From a virus: a DNA stretch of 64,000 nt. A model generated the notes under the pieces. The model did no database searches, was not told where the DNA came from, and was given only the letters and a program-made list of their open reading frames with translations. Shown here piece after piece: positions 20,133-28,269 of the stretch; positions within the stretch are counted from its first letter, which is position 1, and each line of letters starts with the position of its first letter. The stretch lies in IMG/VR virus record IMGVR_UViG_3300034272_001608, positions 1-64,000 of that record; one strand, written 5' to 3'. A program made the position numbers and the translations under genes.

Positions 20133-21995
20133 TTATACGAATTTTACTTCACAAGCCCCTCCAGCACAAGCCGCTTCACCACTCAAGTCTGTATCATCAT
20201 CTAATTCAACAATTTTAGATAAATCAACATCATGTAATGTTTTCATAAGCTCTTCGTACTTTTCTTTAGTACAATCTTCAAACGGTGCTTGGATATAACT
20301 TCCTCCGTCGTATGGTAGAACTGATAATCCATTGTATGCATCTTTGTTTTCCCACATCCACTCACCAACCGCAGGCCATTCGTGTTCACGAACTGAAATG
20401 GTTGCAGATACATTGTGAGCATTTGAACCACTTCTGTGACCTGGTTTAATCCATTCTTGTTGAACTTTCTTCACTCTCTCCAATAATTGGATTGGTGATT
20501 CATTTCTTAAGATTGAACCTTCAGGTGATTTTTGTGGTATTCCAATAACCGCTGTGTCGTGTGGTCTGAAGTATTCATCTTCCACCAACTCAGGGTGATT
20601 TTCTTTTAAATGAGAATAGATTGCTTCGTTTTTACCAACTCTTACTCTTCTAATATAATAGTCGTTGTGCCATGCGTGGATACCACTTGATGTACCTAAT
20701 GTTAAAGAAGTTGTTCCCGCAGGTTTAACTGTTGTTGTTCTTGCCGCTGGGTTAATACCAAGTAAGTCAGCAACTCTTTTGTTTTCGTCTTTTACAACTT
20801 TAGCAGCGGCTTTCATGTTTAATCCAAGAACCGCACCTGAACCAATACCTGTCATTGAAATTCCAATTAAAGCGTCTTTTTCAGTTGTTCTTTGCCATAT
20901 AGGTCTTAAGTAGTGGAAATCAGTATATCCCGCCTGTAGTGTTCCGATGAACGTAGCCGCTCTAACTCTATCTTCATAATCTTCTTGAGATACAACGTTT
21001 GATACGTTAACCTCTGTAAGGTTACAGAATTGGAATGGTCTAAGAGCAATTTCACAACAAGGGTTTGTTCCCCAATCTTTATCGTTACTCAAGTAGATAC
21101 CAGGTTCTCCTGCTCCACTTGCCTCAATTCTTTTCCACAAGTCCATAAAGTAATCTTTATCAATCTTGTGTCTCATCAATACTGCAGAGTTATTAGCTCT
21201 ACCTCTTTGTGGATTTGTTTCCCACCATGCACCACTCTTACATCCAATCATCTCATCGTCTGTTGCTGAGAATAATGAAATAAGTGCCGCTCTTCTAATA
21301 CCACCAGCAAGTACTGCATCAGCGATATGACAAACCATATCATGAACTTCAATAGCCTTTAACTTCTCACCATCTTGTTTTGAATCTAAAATTCCTTCAA
21401 GTTTGATAAGACATTCTTTAAGTGGTTGTGGGCCAGGTGCTTTACCGCCAGATGTAACTAATCTCGCACCTTTAGGTCTAATGTCACTGAAATCAAATTG
21501 GATGTGTGAACCACCAAAGAAGTATGATTTAACCAACACTTTAACAGCGTCAGCCCATCCTTCAATTGAGTCAGCCACTAACCATCTTCTACCTCTTTCT
21601 TTGTTTGGTTTTCTGATTTCAGGTAATGCATCTACGTGATGTTTTTGTACTGAGTATCCAACTCCTGTTCCACCCAAAAGTAAGAACATGATTTCTGAGA
21701 ACACTCTCCAATCATCGATTGGTGCAAAGGCACAGTTGTAAATTCTATTTGGTGAAATTTCAATAGGTTTTCCTGCAAACTGCATCGACCTCATTGATGG
21801 TAGTACTTGTTTTCTGAAAACATACATGTAGTTTTCGCGAATCTCTTTTTCTAGTTTAGGGTACTGCTTGATATGCATCTCCATGTTTCTAGTAACAAGT
21901 TCCTGCCATGTTTCTCTTCTTTTTAGTTCTGGGATATACTTGGCGTACTTCATGTACACGGTAATGTCCGATAAAATTCTGTTTGAAATGTCCAT
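20133..21995 (-). CDS. nrdJ: Adenosylcobalamin-dependent ribonucleoside-triphosphate reductase (class II)
   Basis: 620 residues, shorter than the monomeric Lactobacillus leichmannii enzyme (739). It converts ribonucleotides to deoxyribonucleotides using a cobalamin-generated thiyl radical, and so needs no separate R2 subunit; none is seen nearby. Key residues are present: the active-site set NPCCEI at 311-316 (Asn311, Cys313, Glu315), the redox Cys pair at 88 (in YNCAFAP) and 324 (in CNLTEVN), and the C-terminal shuttle pair Cys610/Cys615 in CAGGACEVKFV. LLLGGTGVGYSVQ near 105-117 is also typical. Its role is dNTP supply for phage replication. The gene follows gp41 after a 134-base gap containing a hairpin and a TATTTAT element. 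Too little leader is present for a B12 riboswitch and no B12 box was recognised. Confidence 0.9.
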   Translation of the reverse strand: MDISNRILSDITVYMKYAKYIPELKRRETWQELVTRNMEMHIKQYPKLEKEIRENYMYVFRKQVLPSMRSMQFAGKPIEISPNRIYNCAFAPIDDWRVFSEIMFLLLGGTGVGYSVQKHHVDALPEIRKPNKERGRRWLVADSIEGWADAVKVLVKSYFFGGSHIQFDFSDIRPKGARLVTSGGKAPGPQPLKECLIKLEGILDSKQDGEKLKAIEVHDMVCHIADAVLAGGIRRAALISLFSATDDEMIGCKSGAWWETNPQRGRANNSAVLMRHKIDKDYFMDLWKRIEASGAGEPGIYLSNDKDWGTNPCCEIALRPFQFCNLTEVNVSNVVSQEDYEDRVRAATFIGTLQAGYTDFHYLRPIWQRTTEKDALIGISMTGIGSGAVLGLNMKAAAKVVKDENKRVADLLGINPAARTTTVKPAGTTSLTLGTSSGIHAWHNDYYIRRVRVGKNEAIYSHLKENHPELVEDEYFRPHDTAVIGIPQKSPEGSILRNESPIQLLERVKKVQQEWIKPGHRSGSNAHNVSATISVREHEWPAVGEWMWENKDAYNGLSVLPYDGGSYIQAPFEDCTKEKYEELMKTLHDVDLSKIVELDDDTDLSGEAACAGGACEVKFV

Positions 21996-22023
21996 TTGTT
22001 TAAATTTAAGTAATTGTTTTTTT

Positions 22024-22051
22024 TATCAAAAAATCAACGATTTTTATGATA
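22024..22051 (-). other. Hairpin between gp41 and nrdJ
   Basis: Inverted repeat with arms TATCAAAAAATC and GATTTTTATGATA around a 3-base loop, AT-rich, 29 to 56 bases before the nrdJ start. It could be a weak terminator or an mRNA leader structure. A TATTTAT element (22049-22055) overlaps its upstream edge. Confidence 0.4.
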
Positions 22052-22129
22052 AATATGCGGTTGTCTACTTAACGACCACAATTTTTTATAAAAAAAAATA
22101 AGTTTTTTTTGAAAAAAGTAGATATTTAA

Positions 22130-23521
22130 TTAGGTGTTATTTTGAGCTTTTGTTGAGGCTTCTTTTGCCTTTCTTTTCTCCATAAGTTCTTTAACCCTAT
22201 CTCTCTTCCTTTCTTCTTGTTGTTCCTCGAAACCTAAGAATGTCACCGAGCTTTCAGTGTCGATTTCAAGTAATTCGTTGTTGAATTTGCAGTTTTCAAA
22301 TACGACCCCGTCTTTACCAAGACGTGATTTAGTAATGGCTATTGTCGCAAGATTCATTTCTTTTTGTTGGAGTGTTTTTGCTACCGTGATAATAACGTGT
22401 CCTACTTGTGCCTTTTTGATTGAACCTCCCATTTGGTCTGTAGTTACAACTTCTGAAGATATAGAACTTCTATTTCCTTGAGTTGCGGTCCATCCTACCA
22501 AATTTAGTTCGTGACACATTGCTTCAAAACCTCTCATTACTGAACCCTCAGCCTTCCACTCATCCTTTGCAGATGTCTCAGGTAATACACAATCGATGTA
22601 ATCTAACATAATCATGTCAATTTTTGTTCCGTCAGCAATGATTTTTCTAACTTGACTCTTTAATTGATTCATAGTCATAGTATCAGATGCCAACTTCTTC
22701 AAAATTAACTTGTTTTTCATAGTTTCTTGGATGTCAGTTATTTTACCCATAACCTCATCTCTATGATTAGCTAATTCATCAGGTGCAATGCCCGTCCAAA
22801 TGGTGAAGTGTTTTCTTTGGACAATCTTTGGGTTGTCTTCAAAAAATACTTGGAGAACATTGTATCCCATATTAAATGCGGTGTTTGCTATCTTGGTTAA
22901 TATAGTTGTTTTACCAACCCCTGTTGGAGCTAAAATAACACCTATCTCTCCTTTTGCTAACCCACCTTTTAATAATCTGTCAATACCTGGTATTCCCATT
23001 GGAATTGGGTGTCTATAATCCTCGTCCAATACGGTTTCCAATTCTGAAAAGATATCTGTTTGTCCTTTTTCAATTTCACCTACTTGTAAAGCCTCTCTCA
23101 CTAATCCTTCAACTTTATCGTAGGATTCAAAATCACCTTGTGTGATAATTTTTTGTGCTTTGTCCATAGCCTTTTGAAGTTCCTGTTGTTTACAGAACTT
23201 TAAAGCCTTTTCTTGGACAAATTGAGTTCCTTCAAATGGAGCCTCTTTAACTTGCTTCAATGTGTCTAACACAATTTTAGCAACCATTTCTTGAGTGACC
23301 TCGGATTTAATAATTTGTTCAAGGGTTTCGAAGTTAGGCGTAGACTCATACTTAACATAGTATTCCTTAATCATTTGTAAGATGATTTTGAAGTACTTGT
23401 TGTCGAAATAAGATGCTTCGATAACGTCGATAATAGACGATGAAAAATCTTTGTCTACTACAATCTGGTTAAGTAATTGAATCTGAAAAGTGTTCCCTAA
23501 ATAATCGAAATTTTTGTTCAT
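22130..23521 (-). CDS. gp41: Replicative DNA helicase, gp41/DnaB-like
   Basis: 463 residues (T4 gp41 is 475). The RecA-type ATPase core starts with MGIPGIDRLLKGGLAKGEIG and a Walker A loop APTGVGKT at residues 198-205. A Walker B strand (IDMIMLDYID) follows near 306-315, and WTATQGNRSS is a DnaB-family motif near 345. The N-terminal ~150 residues are the helical collar-type domain. The C-terminal tail is Lys/Glu-rich. The protein unwinds the phage fork as a hexamer ahead of the polymerase and, in T4, carries the primase. It lies downstream of a small conserved gene and the FEN nuclease in the replication operon. Confidence 0.88.
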   Translation of the reverse strand: MNKNFDYLGNTFQIQLLNQIVVDKDFSSSIIDVIEASYFDNKYFKIILQMIKEYYVKYESTPNFETLEQIIKSEVTQEMVAKIVLDTLKQVKEAPFEGTQFVQEKALKFCKQQELQKAMDKAQKIITQGDFESYDKVEGLVREALQVGEIEKGQTDIFSELETVLDEDYRHPIPMGIPGIDRLLKGGLAKGEIGVILAPTGVGKTTILTKIANTAFNMGYNVLQVFFEDNPKIVQRKHFTIWTGIAPDELANHRDEVMGKITDIQETMKNKLILKKLASDTMTMNQLKSQVRKIIADGTKIDMIMLDYIDCVLPETSAKDEWKAEGSVMRGFEAMCHELNLVGWTATQGNRSSISSEVVTTDQMGGSIKKAQVGHVIITVAKTLQQKEMNLATIAITKSRLGKDGVVFENCKFNNELLEIDTESSVTFLGFEEQQEERKRDRVKELMEKRKAKEASTKAQNNT

Positions 23522-23557
23522 AATTTGTTATAATGTATCCCCTGTATTATTAAATAG

Positions 23558-24010
23558 TTACTTACTAAGGTCAAATTCCAAATATTTGTAAGTTAATTTC
23601 TGAGTTGAAAAAATGTCAGTCAACTCTCTTAGAATCTCTTTTAAAAATGGTCGTACGTCAACCGTATAACGAACTTTTGGTGGGAAAAATTTTCCATCAA
23701 AAACTCTGTGACAAATTGTCGTGTCCCCAACCTTAATAAAAAGGTTAAAAACTTCAGGTCCTTCGGTATACGAAGTGTTCATAATTGACGGGTCGTGAGT
23801 AATGGCATCTCTGTTGTCCATCATGTAAATAACCGTTTTCATTTTCAGGTGATACTGAAGTTGGTCTTTAATTTGACTAACGGTTTCGTACAACTCTACA
23901 GAGTTTTTTGCCTTTTGGTTGAACCCTCTCACATTGAAAAATCTTTGGACCACGATATTATCGTTAAGGGTCAAAAGGAATTCCATCTTTGTGCTGTCTT
24001 GCTCTTTCAT
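23558..24010 (-). CDS. Conserved replication-operon protein, unknown (150 aa)
   Basis: 150 residues, no recognised catalytic motif. An N-terminal segment MEFLLTLNDNIVVQRFFNVR is followed by a helical region and a beta-rich second half. It sits between the FEN nuclease (6 bases upstream) and the gp41 helicase (36 bases downstream). In T4-like genomes, small accessory factors such as the helicase loader gp59 or late co-activator gp33 occur among these genes, but I see no residue pattern tying it to either. Small soluble accessory protein of DNA metabolism is an inference from position. Confidence 0.6.
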   Translation of the reverse strand: MKEQDSTKMEFLLTLNDNIVVQRFFNVRGFNQKAKNSVELYETVSQIKDQLQYHLKMKTVIYMMDNRDAITHDPSIMNTSYTEGPEVFNLFIKVGDTTICHRVFDGKFFPPKVRYTVDVRPFLKEILRELTDIFSTQKLTYKYLEFDLSK

Positions 24011-24016
24011 GTTTGT

Positions 24017-25018
24017 TTAATTTTTGTTTGTGTTTCGTTTTTCTTTTCTTGTTAATTTCATAAATGGTCGGAGGAAGTTTACCCAAGCTTCGTCGTTTTT
24101 GGGTAGATACTTGAAGAGACCGTCCTCCATCATCATTCTCATCAAGTTCTTATATCCTCTGTCGGTGGGGTCAATGGTATCGGTGTGGATTTGTTCTACA
24201 AGTTCTTTACCGTCATCGGTAATTAACGGATTGTGGAGGTCTACAATCTTTTTATTTGTCTCATAGAACTGTTCACCAAGTATACCACATTTTGTACGTC
24301 CAGTCAAAATATTTTCTAACGCTTTTGGTTTTTTCTTTTGTTGGTTATTTCGTGCCTTATCCAAGATTTCTTCGATAGTACAGGATTTCTCCAACAATTC
24401 AGGAAACAATTTGACCAAAGTCTTTTCTCCCAACATTTCTATACCATCTATGTTATCAGACTTATCCCCTGTCATAATCTTGGTTAATAAGACGTTAGTA
24501 TGTGGTATATCAACCTTATTGATTGTAATCTTATCTCCATTCTTAAAGTATTGTTTTGATGTTGGAGAATAGATGGTAACCCTTTTGGATATAAGTTGTG
24601 TTAAGTCTTTGTCCGCCGAGAATATAATAATTTGTTCGTCAGTTGCGATGTTTGCATAATATGCAATTAGGTCATCAGCCTCATTATTGACCATCTCAAC
24701 TTGGCGTACGAATATTTCCTCAAGGTATTGTTTAACCCGAGCTTTCTGTTGAAGATATGATTCGTACTTATACTCATTCATATCTTGTCTACGATTCGCC
24801 TTGTATTGTGGATATATGGATTTCCTGATAGATGAATTGGAGTCTCCGTCCCAAAAGACAACAACCTTATCGTGGTTGTGTTCCTCTAAGAACTTTCTTA
24901 AGATGTTGATAAAATGGTAGATTCCTCCTAAGTGGTCTCCACCATTATACAACTCTTTTACTCCGTGAAATCCTATTTTAAACAGATTGTCTCCGTCTAC
25001 TAATAATGTCTTAATCAC
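24017..25018 (-). CDS. rnh: RNase H / FEN-family 5'-3' nuclease
   Basis: 333 residues (T4 RNase H is 305). Acidic metal-binding positions of the FEN family are visible: VDGDN with Asp8 and Asp10, FWDGD with Asp57 and Asp59, the basic helix KSIYPQYKANRR after them, and NNEADDLIAYYA near 125-136. IMTGDKSDNIDG near 187-198 is the classic helix-hairpin-helix entry motif. The enzyme removes RNA primers and flaps during lagging-strand synthesis. The start codon chosen is GTG at 25018; it lies inside a short inverted repeat, which may limit initiation. The next gene starts 6 bases after its stop. Confidence 0.87.
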   Translation of the reverse strand: MIKTLLVDGDNLFKIGFHGVKELYNGGDHLGGIYHFINILRKFLEEHNHDKVVVFWDGDSNSSIRKSIYPQYKANRRQDMNEYKYESYLQQKARVKQYLEEIFVRQVEMVNNEADDLIAYYANIATDEQIIIFSADKDLTQLISKRVTIYSPTSKQYFKNGDKITINKVDIPHTNVLLTKIMTGDKSDNIDGIEMLGEKTLVKLFPELLEKSCTIEEILDKARNNQQKKKPKALENILTGRTKCGILGEQFYETNKKIVDLHNPLITDDGKELVEQIHTDTIDPTDRGYKNLMRMMMEDGLFKYLPKNDEAWVNFLRPFMKLTRKEKRNTNKN

Positions 25019-25028
25019 AATCTGTGAT
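25014..25028 (-). promoter_or_regulatory. Inverted repeat over the FEN nuclease start codon
   Basis: Perfect arms ATCACA and TGTGAT around a 3-base centre. The GTG start codon lies in one arm. It could sequester the initiation site or be an operator. The arms are short. Confidence 0.35.
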
Positions 25029-25047
25029 TTAAATGTGAAACAATATA

Positions 25048-26049
25048 CTAATCTTCTTTTTCTTCTTTCAAAGTGAACTCACCATCAGAACCGATAATAT
25101 CTTTCCAATAGTCAGCGTATTCTTTTTTGTAGGCCTCAATAGAGACCTTTTCTTCTGCCGCTTCTTTACCCGCCAAGAATCCGTGTGGTGTCACAATTAT
25201 CTTACCATCCTCATAACCCAAACCATTAATGTGGTTTTTCATTACAGAGATTTTAGTTCTAATTGCAAACTTAATGCTTCTTTTGTCTTTTGTTGCCGTA
25301 ATCTTATTAGTTCCCGCGCCTTTTTGGTTACCAAATAAAAACACCAAAGATGAGTTTAACCAAATCGCCTCACCACCCTTAGCCTTAATTTTTGGTTGAC
25401 CAAACGGATTGTCTGGTAGTTCAACCCAAGGTTGGTTAACAATAACCAAAGTGTTTTCGTATTTTGAATCAGCTTTACGTGAACCTGAAATACGTTGGTT
25501 GATACCCATACCAATTTTGTCTGCAAGTGTTGATGCGTTGTGTTGTTTACCACCTTTACCTTCAAAAGTCATCTTACAAGGAACAGAACCAACTGAGTCC
25601 CATAGGAACAATAAACTATAATCTAACTCACCTTTTTCTTGAGCATCCAACAAACTATTGATGTAATCTGTAATTTGTTCGATGTAGTCAAAGTTATTAT
25701 TGAAGATGTAAAATCCATCCCAATCTAATTCCCCTGTCTCTTCATCAACAACCTCTTCACATTGGAATCCCATCAACTTAGCGTGTTCAAAACTCCATTT
25801 TTGTTCTGTGATGATGAATACAGGAAGAATTCCTTTTTTCTGAGCATCTACCGCTGTTTTTACCAAGGCAGTTGTTTTACCTGTGTCTGAGTGACCAAGT
25901 AACATATTTAAATGTCCAATGGCTGGACCTGGAAGTCCAACGGCATCCAAGAAGTCAGGACCCAAATCAAAAAATCTTTGTGGTTTATATTTTGCTGAAG
26001 TGGAAAACTTCTTTTTTAAACTTTCGAAATCGTTTTTCTTAATCGCCAT
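25048..26049 (-). CDS. uvsX: UvsX-like RecA recombinase
   Basis: 333 residues (T4 UvsX is 391). A RecA-type core opens with HLNMLLGHSDTGKTTALVKT, with Walker A at residues 52-59. SLLFLWDSVGSVP near 143-155 supplies the Walker B strand, and NQPWVELPDNPFG with the KAKGGEAIWLNSS segment matches the L2-region organisation of RecA/UvsX. It forms filaments on single-stranded DNA for strand exchange and recombination-dependent replication. The 96-residue gene upstream overlaps its start by 11 bases. The C-terminus is acidic (KEEKED), as in many RecA proteins. Confidence 0.88.
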   Translation of the reverse strand: MAIKKNDFESLKKKFSTSAKYKPQRFFDLGPDFLDAVGLPGPAIGHLNMLLGHSDTGKTTALVKTAVDAQKKGILPVFIITEQKWSFEHAKLMGFQCEEVVDEETGELDWDGFYIFNNNFDYIEQITDYINSLLDAQEKGELDYSLLFLWDSVGSVPCKMTFEGKGGKQHNASTLADKIGMGINQRISGSRKADSKYENTLVIVNQPWVELPDNPFGQPKIKAKGGEAIWLNSSLVFLFGNQKGAGTNKITATKDKRSIKFAIRTKISVMKNHINGLGYEDGKIIVTPHGFLAGKEAAEEKVSIEAYKKEYADYWKDIIGSDGEFTLKEEKED

Positions 26050-26329
26050 TTTGTATTTTTTTTATGTTTGGTAGTTTGTTTGCCTTTGGTCCTTTATAGA
26101 AGATAGGGTCTTCCTCATATAAGGAACCTACTTCTTCTTCGTGAAAGGTTACTAATCTATGATTAAGTTCTCCCTCTTCACCTTCTCTCAACATACCAAA
26201 CAAAACTGTATCACCAATTTGTTTACCTCTTCCTGAGAAGTAACTTTTATCTTTTAACTGACTTAAAATTTCATAGGATAATATTTTATTATCTCTTAAT
26301 TGTAAATCAATTTCTTCTTTAAACGTCAT
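26039..26329 (-). CDS. Small protein between gp32 and uvsX, unknown
   Basis: 96 residues, charged, no membrane or metal motif. It starts three bases after the T-run of the gp32 terminator and its end overlaps the uvsX start by 11 bases, so it leads the uvsX transcript. Co-translation with UvsX suggests a recombination or replication accessory role, but no family is recognised. Confidence 0.6.
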   Translation of the reverse strand: MTFKEEIDLQLRDNKILSYEILSQLKDKSYFSGRGKQIGDTVLFGMLREGEEGELNHRLVTFHEEEVGSLYEEDPIFYKGPKANKLPNIKKIQNGD

Positions 26330-26331
26330 GT

Positions 26332-26366
26332 AAAAAAAATTAAAGGGTGGGGGATTCCCACCCTTG
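26332..26366 (-). terminator. Rho-independent terminator after gp32
   Basis: On the minus strand a 9-bp GC-rich stem (AAGGGTGGG / CCCACCCTT) with a 5-base loop is followed by TAATTTTTTTT. It lies 8 bases past the gp32 stop and is the best terminator in the window. Confidence 0.9.
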
Positions 26367-26373
26367 TTATAAA

Positions 26374-27228
26374 TTAGAACGGTAAATCACCGTCTGGTTC
26401 GTCATTAACTTGTGGGTCAACTGACTTAGCGGATGACTTTGGTTTTCCACCACCAATAGAAGTTTCTTCTACTGAGCTATCACCATATACATAACCACCT
26501 TTTTCAGAATCCCATTTTGGTGTTTCCCCTCTTGCGATTGCCTCAAGATATTCAACAGGTTTTTTTGAATATACATCCAACCATGTTAACTCATCAGTAA
26601 TCCACTCTTTTGCTGTATCAGCATCTTGGTGAACTGTAGTTGGGTCGTCATACATAATAGTCGAAACTGTAGTGTATTCTTTACCCTTTGGAGTTTTGGC
26701 TTTTGCCAACTCGATGATTAAATCACGACCTGTTTCAGCATCAGTGATGTCACCTTTGTTTCTCCAAATAGGAATAATTTTATCAAGAATACCATCATTC
26801 TTGTAGTTGTGTTTAAATCTCCAGAATTTTGGACCGTCTTCTTCGTGGTCTCTGTCGATAACTTTAACAATGTAGAATTTACGAGATTTGTACTGTTTAG
26901 CCAATTCTTTGTCAGATTCTTTACCAGTTGACATCAACTCTTCGTAAACCTCATTTAAAGGTGAACGTTCGTTGTCGTTTTTTCCTGGGTCGTAGAACTT
27001 CTGCCATTGACCTCCCACTTGGATTTCGTGATACCAAGCTTCTTTAAATGGTGATGAACCATCTGGAGTAGGAAGAATTCTTACTCTTCTTTGTCCTGAT
27101 TTTTCTTTATCTCCAAGGATTAAAGCGAAATACTTTTTCATTCTTTCGTCTTGCGACATTTTTGATTGGGCCCCGCCCCCGATTTGATTTTTTTCGTACT
27201 GTGCCAATACGGCGTCTAATGAACTCAT
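26374..27228 (-). CDS. gp32: Single-stranded DNA-binding protein gp32
   Basis: 284 residues (T4 gp32 is 301). The N-terminal LAST-like basic region includes MSQDERMKKYFALI, and a core OB-fold region contains RRVRILPTPDGSSPF and KFYIVKVIDRDHEEDGPKFW near residues 47-135. The C-terminal tail is acidic and ends PDGDLPF, the kind of tail through which gp32 recruits other replication proteins. It coats single-stranded DNA at the phage fork and in recombination. The gene is a stand-alone unit: a strong promoter upstream, a hairpin terminator on either side. This is consistent with the high copy number gp32 needs. The T4 zinc-binding Cys/His set is not evident. Confidence 0.85.
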   Translation of the reverse strand: MSSLDAVLAQYEKNQIGGGAQSKMSQDERMKKYFALILGDKEKSGQRRVRILPTPDGSSPFKEAWYHEIQVGGQWQKFYDPGKNDNERSPLNEVYEELMSTGKESDKELAKQYKSRKFYIVKVIDRDHEEDGPKFWRFKHNYKNDGILDKIIPIWRNKGDITDAETGRDLIIELAKAKTPKGKEYTTVSTIMYDDPTTVHQDADTAKEWITDELTWLDVYSKKPVEYLEAIARGETPKWDSEKGGYVYGDSSVEETSIGGGKPKSSAKSVDPQVNDEPDGDLPF

Positions 27229-27262
27229 GTTTTTTAATTTTTAATTTGAGAATTTGTTTATA

Positions 27263-27294
27263 CAAGTATAGTTTAAAGTGTGACTATAGTCAAA
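27263..27294 (-). promoter_or_regulatory. Promoter for gp32
   Basis: Minus strand reads TTGACT (27293-27288), 17 bases, then TATACT (27270-27265). The same stretch fits the Bacteroidota form: TTTG, 20 bases, TATACTTG (consensus TAnnTTTG). It lies just downstream of a hairpin terminator and 35 bases before the gp32 ATG. Confidence 0.75.
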
Positions 27295-27296
27295 TG

Positions 27297-27322
27297 AAAA
27301 AAGGTACCGTTGGGTACCTTTT
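27297..27322 (-). terminator. Hairpin terminator upstream of the gp32 promoter
   Basis: Perfect 10-bp stem AAAAGGTACC / GGTACCTTTT with a 4-base loop, followed on the minus strand by further T residues. It ends transcription from the tail operon before the gp32 promoter. Confidence 0.85.
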
Positions 27323-27331
27323 ATATATTTT

Positions 27332-27348
27332 GTTCAGATTATCTGAAC
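27332..27348. other. 17-bp perfect palindrome over a stop codon
   Basis: GTTCAGAT, one central base, ATCTGAAC. It spans the stop codon of the 223-residue gene, just before the hairpin terminator. Operator-like in form; possibly an extra terminator stem. Confidence 0.4.
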
Positions 27349-28010
27349 GATGTTTTATAAGCTTCTTTTTCCATTCCTCCTCCTGGTTGAAATGAATTTT
27401 TGATGTCATTAACATTAATATCGGTAACCTCGTCTGAAGTTAAAACATAATCATTTTTTCCTGTCTTTTCCATTTCTTCTGATTTATCATCAAAGAATTG
27501 TGAAAGTTTTTGGTTAAACGGATATGAATCATATGTTCTTAATTCTAACTTTTCTTGAGGGGTTTTCTCTCTATATTTCTCAATCTTATTTTCAAGTGAG
27601 TTAAGTTTATTCATAATATTATCCATTTCACCTAATTTAGATTGTAAATCATTAAGTTGGTTGAATAAGTTGTTGAAATAATCTTCTTGTTTCTTTTCAA
27701 TATTTTTTTGAGAGTCAACTAATTCTGTAACATCTAATTCTTCAGAACCTTCTCCTTCGTCTCCTTCTTCGGATTTACCTTCGTCGTCAAGTTTCTCAAC
27801 GTCAGGGTCATTCTCAACATCAATAATTTGAGGTGCCGCTGGTGGTACCGCCTCAGCAGGTGCTGGTGGAGGTGTTGCTCCAGCCTCAGGTGCCAATGCC
27901 CCTAATGCATCTTCAGCAGGTGGGGGTGGTACTGCGGCTTGTTCCATGATGTACTGATTGATACTTCTATATCTTTCAATCTCACTAATAATTTTTTTAT
28001 CTAAACTCAT
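27339..28010 (-). CDS. Pro/Ala-linker coiled-coil protein, probable virion component
   Basis: 223 residues with a clear layout. Residues 1-25 are a helical N-terminus (MSLDKKIISEIERY). Residues 26-62 are Pro/Ala-rich (runs such as PPPPAED). Residues 63-95 are strongly acidic. Residues 95-150 look like a coiled coil (NNLFNQLNDLQSKLGEMDNI). The C-terminal ~70 residues are charged, then Gly-rich. It follows the small 74-residue gene and ends at the terminator before gp32, so it closes the tail operon. No family recognised; a flexible structural or scaffolding-type protein is a reasonable guess. Confidence 0.6.
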   Translation of the reverse strand: MSLDKKIISEIERYRSINQYIMEQAAVPPPPAEDALGALAPEAGATPPPAPAEAVPPAAPQIIDVENDPDVEKLDDEGKSEEGDEGEGSEELDVTELVDSQKNIEKKQEDYFNNLFNQLNDLQSKLGEMDNIMNKLNSLENKIEKYREKTPQEKLELRTYDSYPFNQKLSQFFDDKSEEMEKTGKNDYVLTSDEVTDINVNDIKNSFQPGGGMEKEAYKTSFR

Positions 28011-28013
28011 TTT

Positions 28014-28238
28014 TTATCCGTTTAATAATGTTTTTATTCCGTTACCAGTTTCAACCATTACTTGTTTATTAACATAAGTATTGTTTTGAACTCTTTCTAT
28101 TAGACCGTCTCTTTCTCTGACGATGTAACAAACACCAGTATCTAAATCACAAACTTCTTTAGTACCATCTCCCAGGTCTCTATCAGAAAAGTTTGTTCTT
28201 TTTCCTAAATAGTTGTCTATTGCTTCTTTAATGTTCAT
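28014..28238 (-). CDS. Small conserved protein (74 aa)
   Basis: 74 residues from the ATG at 28238. A longer in-frame start at 28322 would run 53 bases into the upstream hub gene, and a TATTTAT element sits 15 bases before 28238, so the short form is preferred. Sequence contains CDLDTGVCYIVRERDGLIER, a small Cys-paired turn, and a C-terminal ETGNGIKTLLNG. No function recognised. It is followed three bases later by the 223-residue gene. Confidence 0.6.
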   Translation of the reverse strand: MNIKEAIDNYLGKRTNFSDRDLGDGTKEVCDLDTGVCYIVRERDGLIERVQNNTYVNKQVMVETGNGIKTLLNG

Positions 28239-28252
28239 ATGAATCTTTCTAT

Positions 28253-28259
28253 ATAAATA
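28253..28259 (-). promoter_or_regulatory. TATTTAT element before the 74-aa gene
   Basis: Coding strand AATATATTTATATAG, 15 bases upstream of the ATG at 28238, in the 31-base gap after the 2594-residue gene. Confidence 0.4.
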
Positions 28260-28269
28260 TATTGTTATG

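Noticed and set aside
21996-22129. B12 riboswitch before the B12-dependent reductase
   Set aside because: The gap is 134 bases and mostly A/T homopolymer; no B12 box or compact multi-helix core could be found by eye.
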